Notes under the pieces: generated by a model
Database searches by the model: none
Told to the model about the DNA's origin: nothing
What the model saw: the letters and a program-made list of their open reading frames with translations, nothing else
Assembly (NCBI RefSeq): GCF_009659375.1
Contig: NZ_WJQT01000018.1
Location: 1 to 54,509 of the forward strand
Reading direction: 5' to 3'
DNA length: 54,509 bases
Source: Fundicoccus ignavus
Lineage (GTDB): Bacteria; Bacillota; Bacilli; Lactobacillales; Aerococcaceae
Made by a program: the position numbers and the translations under genes
In this document: piece after piece, positions 28,744 to 37,815 of the stretch
How the letters are laid out: each line of letters opens with the position of its first letter
How positions within the stretch are numbered: position 1 is the stretch's first letter

Positions 28744-28813
28744 AAAGCTGTCTAAATCAGGACTATCCCAACAGGCGCTGAGCTTTGGACCTGTTTGGGC
28801 AGCTTTATTTAAT
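28744..28813 (+). terminator. hairpin between rpsB and tsf
   Basis: Two nested stems: AAAGCTG (28744-28750) with CAGCTTT (28800-28806), and CCCAACAGG (28767-28775) with CCTGTTTGGG (28790-28799), then ATTTAAT. The long arms and modest T-tract suggest an attenuator or processing site that lowers read-through into tsf. Confidence 0.65.
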
Positions 28814-28941
28814 AAGAAAAAATTATGTTTAAGCAAAAAATAGATATTATCTTTCAGTTGTGTGACAAACTTTGTTATACTAAGGAAGGAAACATTTATT
28901 ATGTTGCTAAAGCGAACTATTTTAAGGAGGATTTTTTACAA

Positions 28942-29823
28942 ATGGCGAATATTACAGCTAAACAAGTTAAAGAACTACGCGATATGACTGGTGTTGGTAT
29001 GATGGATGCTAAAAAAGCATTAGTTGAGGTTGATGGTGATTTAGATAAAGCAATCGACTTTTTACGCGAAAAAGGTCTTTCATCAGCTGCTAAAAAAGCA
29101 GACCGTATTGCTGCAGAAGGTATGACAGCAGCTTACGTTGATGGAAACGTTGCAGCAATTGTCGAAATCAATGCTGAAACTGACTTCGTAGCTAAAAACG
29201 AAAAATTCCAAACTTTAGTAGATACAGTTGTTAAGGCAATCGTTGCTGGTCAACCAGCTGATATGGAAGCTGCTAACGCTTTAGAAGTTGACGGTAAAAC
29301 AATCGCTGACTTAATCGTTGACGCTACTAACGTAATCGGTGAGAAAATTTCTTTCCGTCGTTTCGAATTGTTAACTAAATCAGATAACGATGCATTCGGT
29401 GGCTATATTCACGCGGGTGGTAAAATTTCTGTTGTTACTTTAGTTGAAGGTTCAACTGACGAAAACGTAGCGAAAGATGTTTCAATGCACATCGCTGCTA
29501 TCAACCCTAAATATATCTCTCGTGAAGACGTTTCTGAAGAAGAATATAAACACGAAGAAAAAATCCAAACTGAAATCGCATTAAACGAAGGTAAACCAGC
29601 TAACATCGTTGAGAAAATGATTGCTGGCCGTATGAACAAATACTTAGCTGAAATCAGCTTAAACGACCAACCATTCGTTAAAGATGGCGATCAAAAAGTT
29701 TCTGAATATGTTGCATCTAAAGGCGGAAAAGTTACGAAGTTTGTTCGCTTCGAAGTTGGTGAAGGTCTTGAAAAACGTCAAGAAAACTTCGCTGATGAAG
29801 TTGCAGCTCAAATGAATAACTAA
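28942..29823 (+). CDS. tsf: elongation factor Ts
   Basis: Guanine-nucleotide exchange factor for EF-Tu, 293 residues. The N-terminal UBA-like region [22 protein letters not shown] is followed by the [10 protein letters not shown] motif that inserts into EF-Tu, and a complete dimerisation/coiled-coil region. ATG 28942 with AAGGAGG 11 nt upstream is chosen; an in-frame ATG 117 bp earlier would add a non-family extension spanning a probable promoter (-10 TATACT, 28876-28881). Confidence 0.97.
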   Translation: MANITAKQVKELRDMTGVGMMDAKKALVEVDGDLDKAIDFLREKGLSSAAKKADRIAAEGMTAAYVDGNVAAIVEINAETDFVAKNEKFQTLVDTVVKAIVAGQPADMEAANALEVDGKTIADLIVDATNVIGEKISFRRFELLTKSDNDAFGGYIHAGGKISVVTLVEGSTDENVAKDVSMHIAAINPKYISREDVSEEEYKHEEKIQTEIALNEGKPANIVEKMIAGRMNKYLAEISLNDQPFVKDGDQKVSEYVASKGGKVTKFVRFEVGEGLEKRQENFADEVAAQMNN

Positions 29824-29839
29824 TTAGATTGACTATTTC

Positions 29840-29864
29840 GCCCCAGTCCGCTGGGGCTTTTTTA
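29840..29864 (+). terminator. terminator after tsf
   Basis: GCCCCAG-TCCG-CTGGGGC stem with a six-T tail. Confidence 0.95.
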
Positions 29865-29920
29865 AAGGCTATTTTATATAGCAGAACAGATAATATTCGA
29901 AAGTGAGAGGTGGAACATCC

Positions 29921-30646
29921 ATGACTGAACCTAAATATAAACGCATTGTACTAAAACTTAGTGGAGAAGCAATTGCTGGAGAAGCTGGTTTCGGAATTGA
30001 TCCTGAAACTATTAAGAGCATGGTTTCTGAAGTTAAAGAAGTACACGAATTAGGAATTGAAGTAGCAATTGTTGTAGGTGGCGGTAATATTTGGCGCGGA
30101 AATATTGGCTCTGAAATGGGTATGGAACGTGCTCAAGCTGACTATATGGGGATGCTTGCAACTGTAATGAATGCATTAGCTTTACAAGATGTATTAGAGA
30201 ACAATGGTGTACCGACTCGTGTTCAAACATCAATCGATATGCGTCAAATTGCAGAACCTTACATTCGTCGTCGTGCAGAGCGTCATCTTGAAAAAGGACG
30301 TGTAGTAATTTTTGCTGGTGGTACAGGTAACCCTTACTTCACAACAGATACTACAGCAGCATTACGTGCAGCAGAAATTGATGCTGATGTAATTTTAATG
30401 GCTAAAAACAATGTTGACGGCGTTTATAATGCAGACCCTAAATTGGATGCTACAGCAACTAAATTTGAAAATTTAACTCACTTAGAAGTGATTGCTAAAG
30501 GCCTTAAAGTAATGGACTCGACAGCGAGCTCATTAAGTATGGATAATAATATTCCATTAGTAGTCTTTAACTTAAATGAACCTGGCAACATCCGTCGTGT
30601 TGTAATGGGTGAAAACATCGGTACAACTGTACAAGGTAAAGATTAA
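29921..30646 (+). CDS. pyrH: UMP kinase
   Basis: Phosphorylates UMP to UDP; 241 residues, amino-acid-kinase fold. [11 protein letters not shown] (ATP site), [10 protein letters not shown], the [17 protein letters not shown] motif and [13 protein letters not shown] are conserved. ATG 29921 follows GAGAGGTGG; the in-frame GTG 29903 upstream is a poorer candidate. A promoter or read-through past the tsf terminator must drive it. Confidence 0.97.
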   Translation: MTEPKYKRIVLKLSGEAIAGEAGFGIDPETIKSMVSEVKEVHELGIEVAIVVGGGNIWRGNIGSEMGMERAQADYMGMLATVMNALALQDVLENNGVPTRVQTSIDMRQIAEPYIRRRAERHLEKGRVVIFAGGTGNPYFTTDTTAALRAAEIDADVILMAKNNVDGVYNADPKLDATATKFENLTHLEVIAKGLKVMDSTASSLSMDNNIPLVVFNLNEPGNIRRVVMGENIGTTVQGKD

Positions 30647-30665
30647 ACGAATTCAAACAACGAAT

Positions 30666-30735
30666 ACCAGTAAAACAAGCAAACCTCAATTTCCTGTTGG
30701 ACTCTAGAGTGTTAAGCAGTTTTACTGGTTTTTTT
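30666..30735 (+). terminator. long-loop hairpin after pyrH
   Basis: ACCAGTAAAAC (30666-30676) and GTTTTACTGGT (30719-30729) pair perfectly over 11 bp around 42 nt, followed by six Ts. The loop is unusually long for a plain terminator. Confidence 0.75.
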
Positions 30736-30754
30736 GACTATTAGGGAGGTTAAC

Positions 30755-31288
30755 ATGGGTTATATATTATTGTTAAGGGCCATCAACGTTGGTGGTCGTA
30801 ATAGAGTCGTCATGGCGGAATTAAAGCAACAATTAGCAGACTTAGGTTTTACGCAGGTTATTAGCTATATAAATAGTGGTAACTTAATTTTTAATTCAAC
30901 TCTAGATAGACACCAAACACGTCACACCATCCAGAATATGTTTCAAGATTTTTATGATTTTGAATTGCCTTTCGCATTAATATCCGTGACTGACTTTCGT
31001 CAAGAGTATGAAAATTTACCAGGTTGGTGGTTCTTGGATAATTTTTATCGCCAAAATATTTTGTTTTTCTTGCCAGCATATTTTGATACAAAACCGTTTG
31101 AATTGATGGAACCAGCAGGTGAACGAATTCATTTCGGAAATTTAGCAGTGTATTGGGCAGTTTTAGATGAAATGACTTATAAGCGTTCGAGTTATGTCAA
31201 GATAACAGGTGACGCTTTTTATAAGCAAGTGACGATTCGCAATTTAAATACTTTGAAGAAATTATATGAACTAAGTGAAAACTATTAA
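30755..31288 (+). CDS. DUF1697 domain-containing protein
   Basis: 177-residue soluble protein. LLRAINVGGRNRVVMAELKQ near the N-terminus, YINSGNLIF (~45) and the late MTYKRSSYVKITGDAFYKQVTIRNLNTLKKL are characteristic of DUF1697, a widely spread family of unknown function. ATG 30755 follows AGGGAGG. It interrupts the usual pyrH-frr pair and has its own terminator upstream and frr promoter downstream, so it behaves as an inserted single gene. Confidence 0.9.
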   Translation: MGYILLLRAINVGGRNRVVMAELKQQLADLGFTQVISYINSGNLIFNSTLDRHQTRHTIQNMFQDFYDFELPFALISVTDFRQEYENLPGWWFLDNFYRQNILFFLPAYFDTKPFELMEPAGERIHFGNLAVYWAVLDEMTYKRSSYVKITGDAFYKQVTIRNLNTLKKLYELSENY

Positions 31289-31345
31289 GTCAAAAATTCT
31301 ATTTTAAAATATTTATACGTATTCTAAAGATTTAGTGAAACATTG

Positions 31346-31375
31346 TTAACAAGTTGCCGTGAAATATGGTACAAT
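31346..31375 (+). promoter_or_regulatory. probable frr promoter
   Basis: TTAACA (31346-31351), an 18-nt spacer and TACAAT (31370-31375), 36 bp before the frr start. It restores transcription after the inserted DUF1697 gene. Confidence 0.55.
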
Positions 31376-31411
31376 AAAGCAAATACATGTTTAATTACAG
31401 GAGGACTTATT

Positions 31412-31972
31412 ATGTCTACAGATAATTTAATTAAATCAACTCAAGAAAGAATGACTAAATCAATTGAAGCTTACAGCCGTCAATTAGGTACTATCCGTGC
31501 GGGTGTAGCCAATGCGAGTATTCTTGACCGTGTGAACGTCATTTATTATGGTGTTCCAACACCTTTAAACCAACTAGCAGGTATTACTGTACCAGAACCG
31601 AGAATGTTAATGATCTCTCCTTATGATAAGAGTAGTATTGTTGATGTTGAGAAAGCTATTTTACAAAGTGATGTAGGTATTACACCAAACAGTGATGGCG
31701 AAGTTATTCGTTTAGTGATTCCAGCATTGACTAAAGAACGCCGTACTGAGTTAACTAAAGTTGTTGGTAAAGAACAAGAAGCAGCTAAAGTTGCGGTTCG
31801 TAACATTCGTCGTGATGCCATTGATCAAGCGAAAAAAATGGAAAAAAACAACGAATTAACTGAAGATGATGTTAAAGATTACGAAAAACAAATTCAAAAA
31901 TTAACAGATGATGCAACAAAACGCATCGATGAAATTACTGTTGGAAAAGAAAAAGAAATTATGGAAGGTTAA
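31412..31972 (+). CDS. frr: ribosome recycling factor
   Basis: Splits post-termination ribosomes with EF-G. 186 residues, with the diagnostic [38 protein letters not shown] and the [13 protein letters not shown] helix of the triple-helix arm. ATG 31412 follows ACAGGAGGA; an in-frame start 69 bp earlier overlaps the promoter and adds a non-family leader. Confidence 0.97.
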   Translation: MSTDNLIKSTQERMTKSIEAYSRQLGTIRAGVANASILDRVNVIYYGVPTPLNQLAGITVPEPRMLMISPYDKSSIVDVEKAILQSDVGITPNSDGEVIRLVIPALTKERRTELTKVVGKEQEAAKVAVRNIRRDAIDQAKKMEKNNELTEDDVKDYEKQIQKLTDDATKRIDEITVGKEKEIMEG

Positions 31973-31987
31973 TCAACCTTTCGTTTT

Positions 31988-32018
31988 AAGAGTCTACTGC
32001 AGAGTAGACTCTTTTTAT
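31988..32018 (+). terminator. terminator after frr
   Basis: AAGAGTCTACT-GCAG-AGTAGACTCTT: an 11-bp perfect stem with a T-run. Confidence 0.95.
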
Positions 32019-32210
32019 TTTATAAAGGAATATACATATGGGATAGCTATAATAGCATTTTTGTTTACTCTTCGAAGTGATTTTTGTGCGATGGTGCGAT
32101 GAAGACCTGAAAAAAAGAGGAGAATAACTATAAAGATTTTAAATTAGTGAAAATGGTCTGAGGAATTCAAATTATGGGGATAAATATAAATTCATTTATA
32201 TGATATAACC

Positions 32211-32240
32211 TTGAGGTTTAAGGTTTGCATTTGTTATAAT
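32211..32240 (+). promoter_or_regulatory. uppS promoter
   Basis: TTGAGG (32211-32216), 18-nt spacer, TATAAT (32235-32240), extended by TTG before the -10. It overlaps an upstream in-frame ATG at 32239, which rules that codon out as the uppS start. The 190 bp between the frr terminator and this promoter hold no gene I can recognise. Confidence 0.7.
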
Positions 32241-32277
32241 GGAAAAGAATGTACGTCAATTTAGAGGAGTATATGTT

Positions 32278-33006
32278 ATGAGTAATCAAAAATTTGAAAT
32301 ACCAGCACATGTTGCTATCATTATGGATGGTAATGGTCGTTGGGCTAAAAAACGTTTTATGCCACGAGTGGCAGGGCATAAAAGAGGTGTTGAAACAATT
32401 AAAACTATCACAATTCGTGCAAATGAACTCGGTGTGAAATTATTAACAGTTTATGCTTTTTCAACTGAAAACTGGGGAAGACCCGAAGAAGAGGTCAGTT
32501 TCTTGATGAAATTACCTTCTCATTTTTTTAAGAGCTTTTTACCACAATTGATTGAGAATAATATAAAAGTAGATTTCATAGGCGATGCAAGAGCGTTACC
32601 ACAAGAAACACAGAACATTTTACACAGTGCGATTGAACAAACGGCGCATTGTACAGGTATGACGCTAAACTTCGCATTAAATTACGGTGGTCAACAAGAT
32701 ATTGTTGATGCTGTTAAACTAATTGCTACTTCAGTACAAGCAGGAGAACTCCAACCAGAAGAAATTGATCTAGCTAAAATTCAAGCGTCTTTAAGTACTG
32801 GGAAATATTTAGAGATTGCTAATCCAGATCTGATTATTCGCACAAGTGGTGAATTACGTTTAAGTAACTTCTTGACTTGGGAATCTGCTTATTCAGAATT
32901 CTATTTCACAGATGTATTGTGGCCAGATTTCGGAGCAAAAGATTTTGATTTAGCAATTGAAGATTACAACCACAGAAATCGTCGTTTTGGTAAAATTGAG
33001 GATTAA
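32278..33006 (+). CDS. uppS: isoprenyl transferase (undecaprenyl diphosphate synthase)
   Basis: Makes the C55 lipid carrier for cell-wall synthesis. 242 residues, cis-prenyltransferase fold: AIIMDGNGRWAKKR (catalytic Asp), GHKRGVETI, AFSTENWGRP and the C-terminal DLIIRTSGELRLSNFLTWES. ATG 32278 follows AGAGGAG. With cdsA it forms the membrane-lipid part of the conserved frr-uppS-cdsA-rseP block. Confidence 0.97.
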   Translation: MSNQKFEIPAHVAIIMDGNGRWAKKRFMPRVAGHKRGVETIKTITIRANELGVKLLTVYAFSTENWGRPEEEVSFLMKLPSHFFKSFLPQLIENNIKVDFIGDARALPQETQNILHSAIEQTAHCTGMTLNFALNYGGQQDIVDAVKLIATSVQAGELQPEEIDLAKIQASLSTGKYLEIANPDLIIRTSGELRLSNFLTWESAYSEFYFTDVLWPDFGAKDFDLAIEDYNHRNRRFGKIED

Positions 33007-33118
33007 AATCGTTAATTAACACAATTGGTGCAATGCTTTGTAAGTCCTATTGTACTAGTTATTTAAGCGGTGTTATGATACAATATTAAAAGTGTACCTC
33101 AGTAAAGAGGAATAATAA

Positions 33119-33931
33119 ATGATAGAAGGGTGGTATGAAATGAAAATTAGAGTATTGGGCGGCTTGCTTGCCTTAGCAGTTTTCATACCATTTTTAGTTG
33201 CAGGTGGCACTTGGTTCGCCTGGCTTGCTTTACTCCTCGGAATAGTTGGTTTATATGAATTAGCCACCATGAAAGGGATTAATTTTTTTAGCATCATAGG
33301 TGTTATTGCTTCGATAGCTTTAGCATCAGTCTTACTACCTGCAAATTACTTAAACTTAGTGATTTCGATTGATGATCCACATTTTATCTTTTACATATGT
33401 GGTCTAGTTTTATTAACAATGACGGTTTATAAACATAAGACCTTTAACTTTGTAGATGCATCAGTCTTAATGTTTGGTGCTTTATATGTTGGCTTCGGTT
33501 TTCGTTTTTTAATTCAGATGCGTGATATGGGAATCGCAACAATTGGCTATCAATTACTTGTTATTTGGGCAACTGACACTGGTGCCTATTTGACAGGGCG
33601 TTTAATTGGTAAAACGCCGTTAGCGCCGGAAGTGAGTCCGAACAAGACGGTTGAAGGTAGTGTAGGTGGCGTAATTCTTGCAGTTATTGTTTCGTCTATC
33701 TATTTAAAGTACGTGCCTACAAGTATCAATCAAGTGAGTCATATTTGGTTATTAACAATCATTATGTCAATTGTTGGTCAATATGGCGATTTAGTTGAAT
33801 CTGCTTATAAACGTTATTTTGGCGTGAAAGATTCTGGGAAGTTTATTCCAGGACACGGTGGTGTTTTAGATCGTTTTGATAGCATGATTTTTGCTAGTTT
33901 TACTTTTATGATTTGGCTAAACTTTTTTTAA
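33119..33931 (+). CDS. cdsA: phosphatidate cytidylyltransferase (CDP-diglyceride synthase)
   Basis: Converts phosphatidate and CTP to CDP-diacylglycerol. Polytopic, seven to eight hydrophobic segments. The signature SPNKTVEGSVGGV, then GQYGDLVESAYKRYFGVKDSGKFIPGHGGVLDRFDS-type sequence near the C-terminus, is complete. Two starts are possible: ATG 33119 with AGAGG, or ATG 33140 (MKIRVLGGL), which is more family-like and preceded by AGGGTGG. A possible promoter TTGTAC-N18-TATGAT lies upstream. Followed by a terminator and then the inserted ABC/regulator module instead of rseP. Confidence 0.93.
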   Translation: MIEGWYEMKIRVLGGLLALAVFIPFLVAGGTWFAWLALLLGIVGLYELATMKGINFFSIIGVIASIALASVLLPANYLNLVISIDDPHFIFYICGLVLLTMTVYKHKTFNFVDASVLMFGALYVGFGFRFLIQMRDMGIATIGYQLLVIWATDTGAYLTGRLIGKTPLAPEVSPNKTVEGSVGGVILAVIVSSIYLKYVPTSINQVSHIWLLTIIMSIVGQYGDLVESAYKRYFGVKDSGKFIPGHGGVLDRFDSMIFASFTFMIWLNFF

Positions 33932-33948
33932 CTATAAATGAATTATTA

Positions 33949-33981
33949 AGCGAAGCATTCAGTTGCTTCGCTTTTTTCTTT
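33949..33981 (+). terminator. terminator after cdsA
   Basis: AGCGAAGCA / TGCTTCGCT stem around a 6-nt loop, then a T-rich tail. Confidence 0.9.
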
Positions 33982-33992
33982 TTTAGACAATT

Positions 33993-34060
33993 ACCGTTCG
34001 TGGACTTAAATGAACAGTTCGTTTAGTTTTTTTACATTAATTGTGTATTTTGGATAAACT
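33993..34060 (+). promoter_or_regulatory. LytTR-type direct repeats and promoter of the ABC operon
   Basis: ACCGTTCGT (33993-34001) and ACAGTTCGT (34014-34022) lie 21 bp apart start to start, with a 12-bp gap. Both fit every position of the LytTR half-site consensus [TA][AC][CA]GTTN[AG][TG], and spacing is two helical turns as for AgrA, ComE and PlnC sites. Eight bases later comes TTTACA (34031-34036), 18-nt spacer, TAAACT (34055-34060). The LytTR regulator encoded at 38551-39276 is the likely binder. Confidence 0.75.
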
Positions 34061-34091
34061 ATAAGAACAGAAGAAGAGGGGGAAGATAGAT

Positions 34092-35918
34092 ATGAAAATT
34101 AAATGGCGTAACTTTAAGTTATTGTGGCAACTCATCCATGACTATAAGCCGACAATTATTCTATGGATGATTGTCAAAATATTAGTTTCAGCCATCGTAC
34201 CATTTATTCAAATCCTAACAATGGCAAAAGTAATTGAGTGGTTAACTAATGGCATGGAAATTATACTGTTTATTCAAAATTTATCCCTATGGCTAATTGC
34301 TGTTTCAATTTTAACATCGCTAGAAGTCTTTTTGAAAAATAAATTTGATTATTTCTCAGAAACGTTTAGAATCCAATTGATTGAACCAGTTATCTCTAAA
34401 CAAGCTTCTTTAGATTACCCATTAATTACTGGAGAAGAAGGTAGTAAGAAATTTTGGGATGCAATGATGCTACTAGATTATCGAGGGACGTCCTTAGGCA
34501 GAATTTTTGATGAATGGTTAGCCATTGGCACAGCTTTTTTTTCGGTTATTCTCTATTTTTATACACTATTCACGTTAGAGAAAAATTTCCTTGTGGTGTT
34601 GGTAGTTGTGCTAGTAGGCTTAATTGCATTAAAAAGAAAGCAACAACGTTTAAAAGAAGCTGAATTACCAAATACATTAAAAAATTGGCGCCAATTTAAT
34701 TATCTAGAGAAAGTCATTGGAGATAATCGGATTGCTAAGGATTTACGATTGTACCATATGAAAGGTTGGTTTCAAGCAATCAAAACTCAATTAAGTGCTG
34801 ATTATTTAAAATATACACGCTCTTCAAGACGTCACCAAAGTATAGAGAATGTGTTTGTTTCTCTTGCATTGATAATGATGACATTGCTAGCATACCTAAG
34901 AAGTATAGAATTGATTAGTCTTGGAGAAATTATTCTTTCTGAATTTGTCGTTTATGTTAGTGTTGTAACTTTAATTACTCAAACTCTCATGAACTTAGTC
35001 AATCAACTTAATTCATTAAATGTTAGTTTAACAGAGGTCTCTGCGTATGTAGAATTCATGAATCAAGCACCGGTATTTAAGCAATCGTCCACAATCACTG
35101 TTCCTAAAGAAGTAAACGAAATATCTTTTAAGAATGTAAGTTATACTTATTCAGGGAATACAGTGCCAACGTTAAATAAGATTAGTTTTACCATTCGACC
35201 AGATGAAAATATTGCCATTGTTGGAAGCAACGGTGCAGGAAAAACGACATTAATTAAGCTGTTAATAGGCTTATTAATGCCAGATACGGGCGAAATACGG
35301 ATTAATGGGATTAAAAATACGGAATTTGCGATCAAGGATTTATATTATTTGTTTTCCCCAATCTTTCAAGAATCCGTTGCATTTACATTCACAATTAGAG
35401 ACGCAATTATCAATGGATCTACATATGATGAGGACAAATATTTGAAGGTGTTGAAAGAAAGTGGTATGGATAAAATAATTGATAAATTACCTAACGATGA
35501 CGCAAGTCATTATGTAAAGGAAGTTCATTTTGACGCAGTTCAACTCTCAGGTGGACAATTACAAAAGTTGAAAATGGCTCAAGCTTTATATAAAGATTCA
35601 GCAGTATTGGTATTAGACGAACCAACAGCAGCCTTAGATCCGATTGCTGAAAGTAATGTGTATCAATCATTCGAGAGTTTTTCAAAAAATAAAATTTCAA
35701 TTTTCATTTCTCATCGTTTGGCATCAACGCGATTCTGCGATCGCATTTTTTATCTAGATGATGGGAAGATTATAGAAGCTGGAACTCATCAGCAATTGAT
35801 GGAACAAAAGGGTAAATACTTTCAATTGTTTGAGACTCAAGCGTTTTATTATAGAGAAGATATAGGAAGAGAATTGAAAGATCAAGAAGGAAGCCAAGAG
35901 CTTGGGGGTGTATTATGA
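34092..35918 (+). CDS. ABC exporter half-transporter, subunit 1
   Basis: 608 residues: a six-helix membrane domain (~15-310) fused to an ATPase domain (~345-590) with Walker A IVGSNGAGKTTLIKL, signature LSGGQLQK, Walker B VLVLDEPTAALDP and switch His in ISHRLAS. There is no N-terminal C39 peptidase, so it does not process leader peptides itself. ATG 34092 follows GAGGGGGAAG. Its stop overlaps the next start (ATGA), and both proteins have 608 residues, indicating a heterodimeric exporter. Substrate unknown; peptides, lipids and drugs are all possible. It lies under a LytTR-type operator. Confidence 0.88.
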   Translation: MKIKWRNFKLLWQLIHDYKPTIILWMIVKILVSAIVPFIQILTMAKVIEWLTNGMEIILFIQNLSLWLIAVSILTSLEVFLKNKFDYFSETFRIQLIEPVISKQASLDYPLITGEEGSKKFWDAMMLLDYRGTSLGRIFDEWLAIGTAFFSVILYFYTLFTLEKNFLVVLVVVLVGLIALKRKQQRLKEAELPNTLKNWRQFNYLEKVIGDNRIAKDLRLYHMKGWFQAIKTQLSADYLKYTRSSRRHQSIENVFVSLALIMMTLLAYLRSIELISLGEIILSEFVVYVSVVTLITQTLMNLVNQLNSLNVSLTEVSAYVEFMNQAPVFKQSSTITVPKEVNEISFKNVSYTYSGNTVPTLNKISFTIRPDENIAIVGSNGAGKTTLIKLLIGLLMPDTGEIRINGIKNTEFAIKDLYYLFSPIFQESVAFTFTIRDAIINGSTYDEDKYLKVLKESGMDKIIDKLPNDDASHYVKEVHFDAVQLSGGQLQKLKMAQALYKDSAVLVLDEPTAALDPIAESNVYQSFESFSKNKISIFISHRLASTRFCDRIFYLDDGKIIEAGTHQQLMEQKGKYFQLFETQAFYYREDIGRELKDQEGSQELGGVL

Positions 35919-37741
35919 TAAAAAATCAAGCGATTTTTTTGCGGGCATTTAAAGAAATTGTGAAAAACAATCCAAAAGCGTATGTTATGCATCTCATTAA
36001 AGCTTTTTGTGACCATAGCCTAGTTTTCATAAATCTAATTTATATGAGCCAAATATTAAATGAATTAGCTAATAACCAGTTTGCGGCGGTGAAGCATATC
36101 GTTGGTGAATATCTCATTATTTTCACCATTTTGCGCTTAATTAGTGATTTTTTAGGACCAATGGTAGATGATGAAAAAGTACTTGTTAGACGAAAAATTA
36201 GTGAACAACCTTATGAAAAAATGATGCGCATGAATTTCCATTATGCAGACCAAGCGGACACTCACGAGAAACTTCACCGTATTAGTAGAGATATGGTTCA
36301 GAATCACTCGAGTATGCTTCAAATTGCTACTCAATTGTTTGATTTTGTTGAGAATGTCATTCGTTTCGTTTGGGCACTCCTACTTTTAATGCCATTGTGG
36401 AAAGTTTCTGTTGCCAACATCGAAAATCAGTGGCGTTGGATTAATTCATCTTGGCTGACGTTCTTGCTAGTAATATTAATAATCATCAGTACGATTATGC
36501 AGACAAAATTAATGCAGAGGGTATATAATTTTGTCGGTGATGAAAGTGACAAAACATTGGAAACGAATGCTATGAGTTACTACATAACGACTAAACTTTA
36601 TGATTCAGAGAATGGGAAAGAGATTCGACTGTATAATTTACATAAATCACTTAAGAAGATATCGCAAGAACATACCATAAGCATATTGGATTGGTATAAA
36701 AAATACTATAGTAAAAACCAATTAGCTGTATTATTAACGAATATTGCTTCTCAATTTTTAACATGGTTTCTTTATTTGTTGATTGGAGTGAGGGTGTTAA
36801 TCGGTAGTTTGCCATTATCGCTTGTTATTCAATTATCAGGTGCGCTTAGTCAATTGATTGCAATTTTGCCCCAGTTCTTAAATTTTGTCTCAGTTTTTGC
36901 TCAAGTCGAACCATTAGAAAGATACTTTGAAATAATGGATTACCCCGAAGAAGAAACGAAAGGTAGTTTGCACGTTGAAAAACGTTTAGATTATAATTAT
37001 GAAATTGGTGTAGAAGAGTTGTATTTTGCCTATCCAGAGGCTGAGGATTATACGTTAAAGAATATTACAGAGCAATTTGAAATCGGTAAAAAGTATGCAA
37101 TTGTAGGAGAAAATGGCTCAGGAAAAACGACGTTTATTAAAGTGTTAATGAGACTTTATGAAGCAACTCAAGGGCAAGTAATTATGAATAATATTGCTGC
37201 AGAAAAGTACAGTTTATCAGAATATTATCAACTCTTTAGTGTTGTCTTTCAAGACTATCGCTTACTTAGTTTCACAATTGGCCAGAATATATCAGTGGGT
37301 AGAGACTATCATAAAAAGCAAGCAGATTTATATGCTCAACAAGTTGGACTGAAAGAAACACTAGAAGAATTACCACTGGGTTTGGACACCTATTTGGGTC
37401 AGGAATTTGAAAGTGATGGTATCAATTTATCCGGAGGACAAGCGCAGAAAGTTGCCATTGCACGAGCCTTATATAAAGATGGTTCTATGATGATTTTAGA
37501 TGAACCTACAGCAGCGTTAGACCCAATCGCTGAATTTGAGATTTATCAGAAGTTTTCTACTATTACACAAAATAAAACAGCTTTTTTTATCTCACATCGA
37601 TTATCGAGCTGTCGTTTCTGTGATGAAATACTCGTGTTTGATGCTGGCGAAATTATTCAAAGAGGTTCACATGATGAATTGCTTGCAAAAGAAGGTAAAT
37701 ACCAAGAGTTGTGGCAAGCTCAAGCACAATATTACGTCTAG
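35915..37741 (+). CDS. ABC exporter half-transporter, subunit 2
   Basis: 608 residues, same design as its partner: membrane domain (~15-330) with an unusually long extracytoplasmic loop around residues 155-185 (SVANIENQWRWINSS), and an ATPase with Walker A IVGENGSGKTTFIKV, LSGGQAQK, MILDEPTAALDP and ISHRLSS. Both ATP sites of the heterodimer look catalytically competent, unlike many heterodimeric exporters with one degenerate site. It overlaps the upstream gene by 4 bp (translational coupling) and ends at a bidirectional terminator shared with the kinase gene. Confidence 0.88.
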   Translation: MIKNQAIFLRAFKEIVKNNPKAYVMHLIKAFCDHSLVFINLIYMSQILNELANNQFAAVKHIVGEYLIIFTILRLISDFLGPMVDDEKVLVRRKISEQPYEKMMRMNFHYADQADTHEKLHRISRDMVQNHSSMLQIATQLFDFVENVIRFVWALLLLMPLWKVSVANIENQWRWINSSWLTFLLVILIIISTIMQTKLMQRVYNFVGDESDKTLETNAMSYYITTKLYDSENGKEIRLYNLHKSLKKISQEHTISILDWYKKYYSKNQLAVLLTNIASQFLTWFLYLLIGVRVLIGSLPLSLVIQLSGALSQLIAILPQFLNFVSVFAQVEPLERYFEIMDYPEEETKGSLHVEKRLDYNYEIGVEELYFAYPEAEDYTLKNITEQFEIGKKYAIVGENGSGKTTFIKVLMRLYEATQGQVIMNNIAAEKYSLSEYYQLFSVVFQDYRLLSFTIGQNISVGRDYHKKQADLYAQQVGLKETLEELPLGLDTYLGQEFESDGINLSGGQAQKVAIARALYKDGSMMILDEPTAALDPIAEFEIYQKFSTITQNKTAFFISHRLSSCRFCDEILVFDAGEIIQRGSHDELLAKEGKYQELWQAQAQYYV

Positions 37742-37770
37742 TCAATCTTGAAGTCATTGTAACAATATGT

Positions 37771-37815
37771 CATAGCCCGAGGATAGTCAATTTGACTTAT
37801 TCTTGGGCTATTTCT
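37771..37815. terminator. bidirectional terminator between ABC operon and kinase gene
   Basis: A long hairpin: ATAGCCC at the left pairs with GGGCTAT at the right, continued by GAGGATA/TATTCTT (with G-T pairs) and GTCA/TGAC. It separates convergent transcripts; the stop codon of the kinase gene lies in the stem. Confidence 0.8.

Noticed and set aside
28744..28813. T-box or riboswitch before tsf
   Set aside because: No T-box sequence or specifier stem; two nested stems and a short T-tract fit an intergenic terminator or attenuator better.
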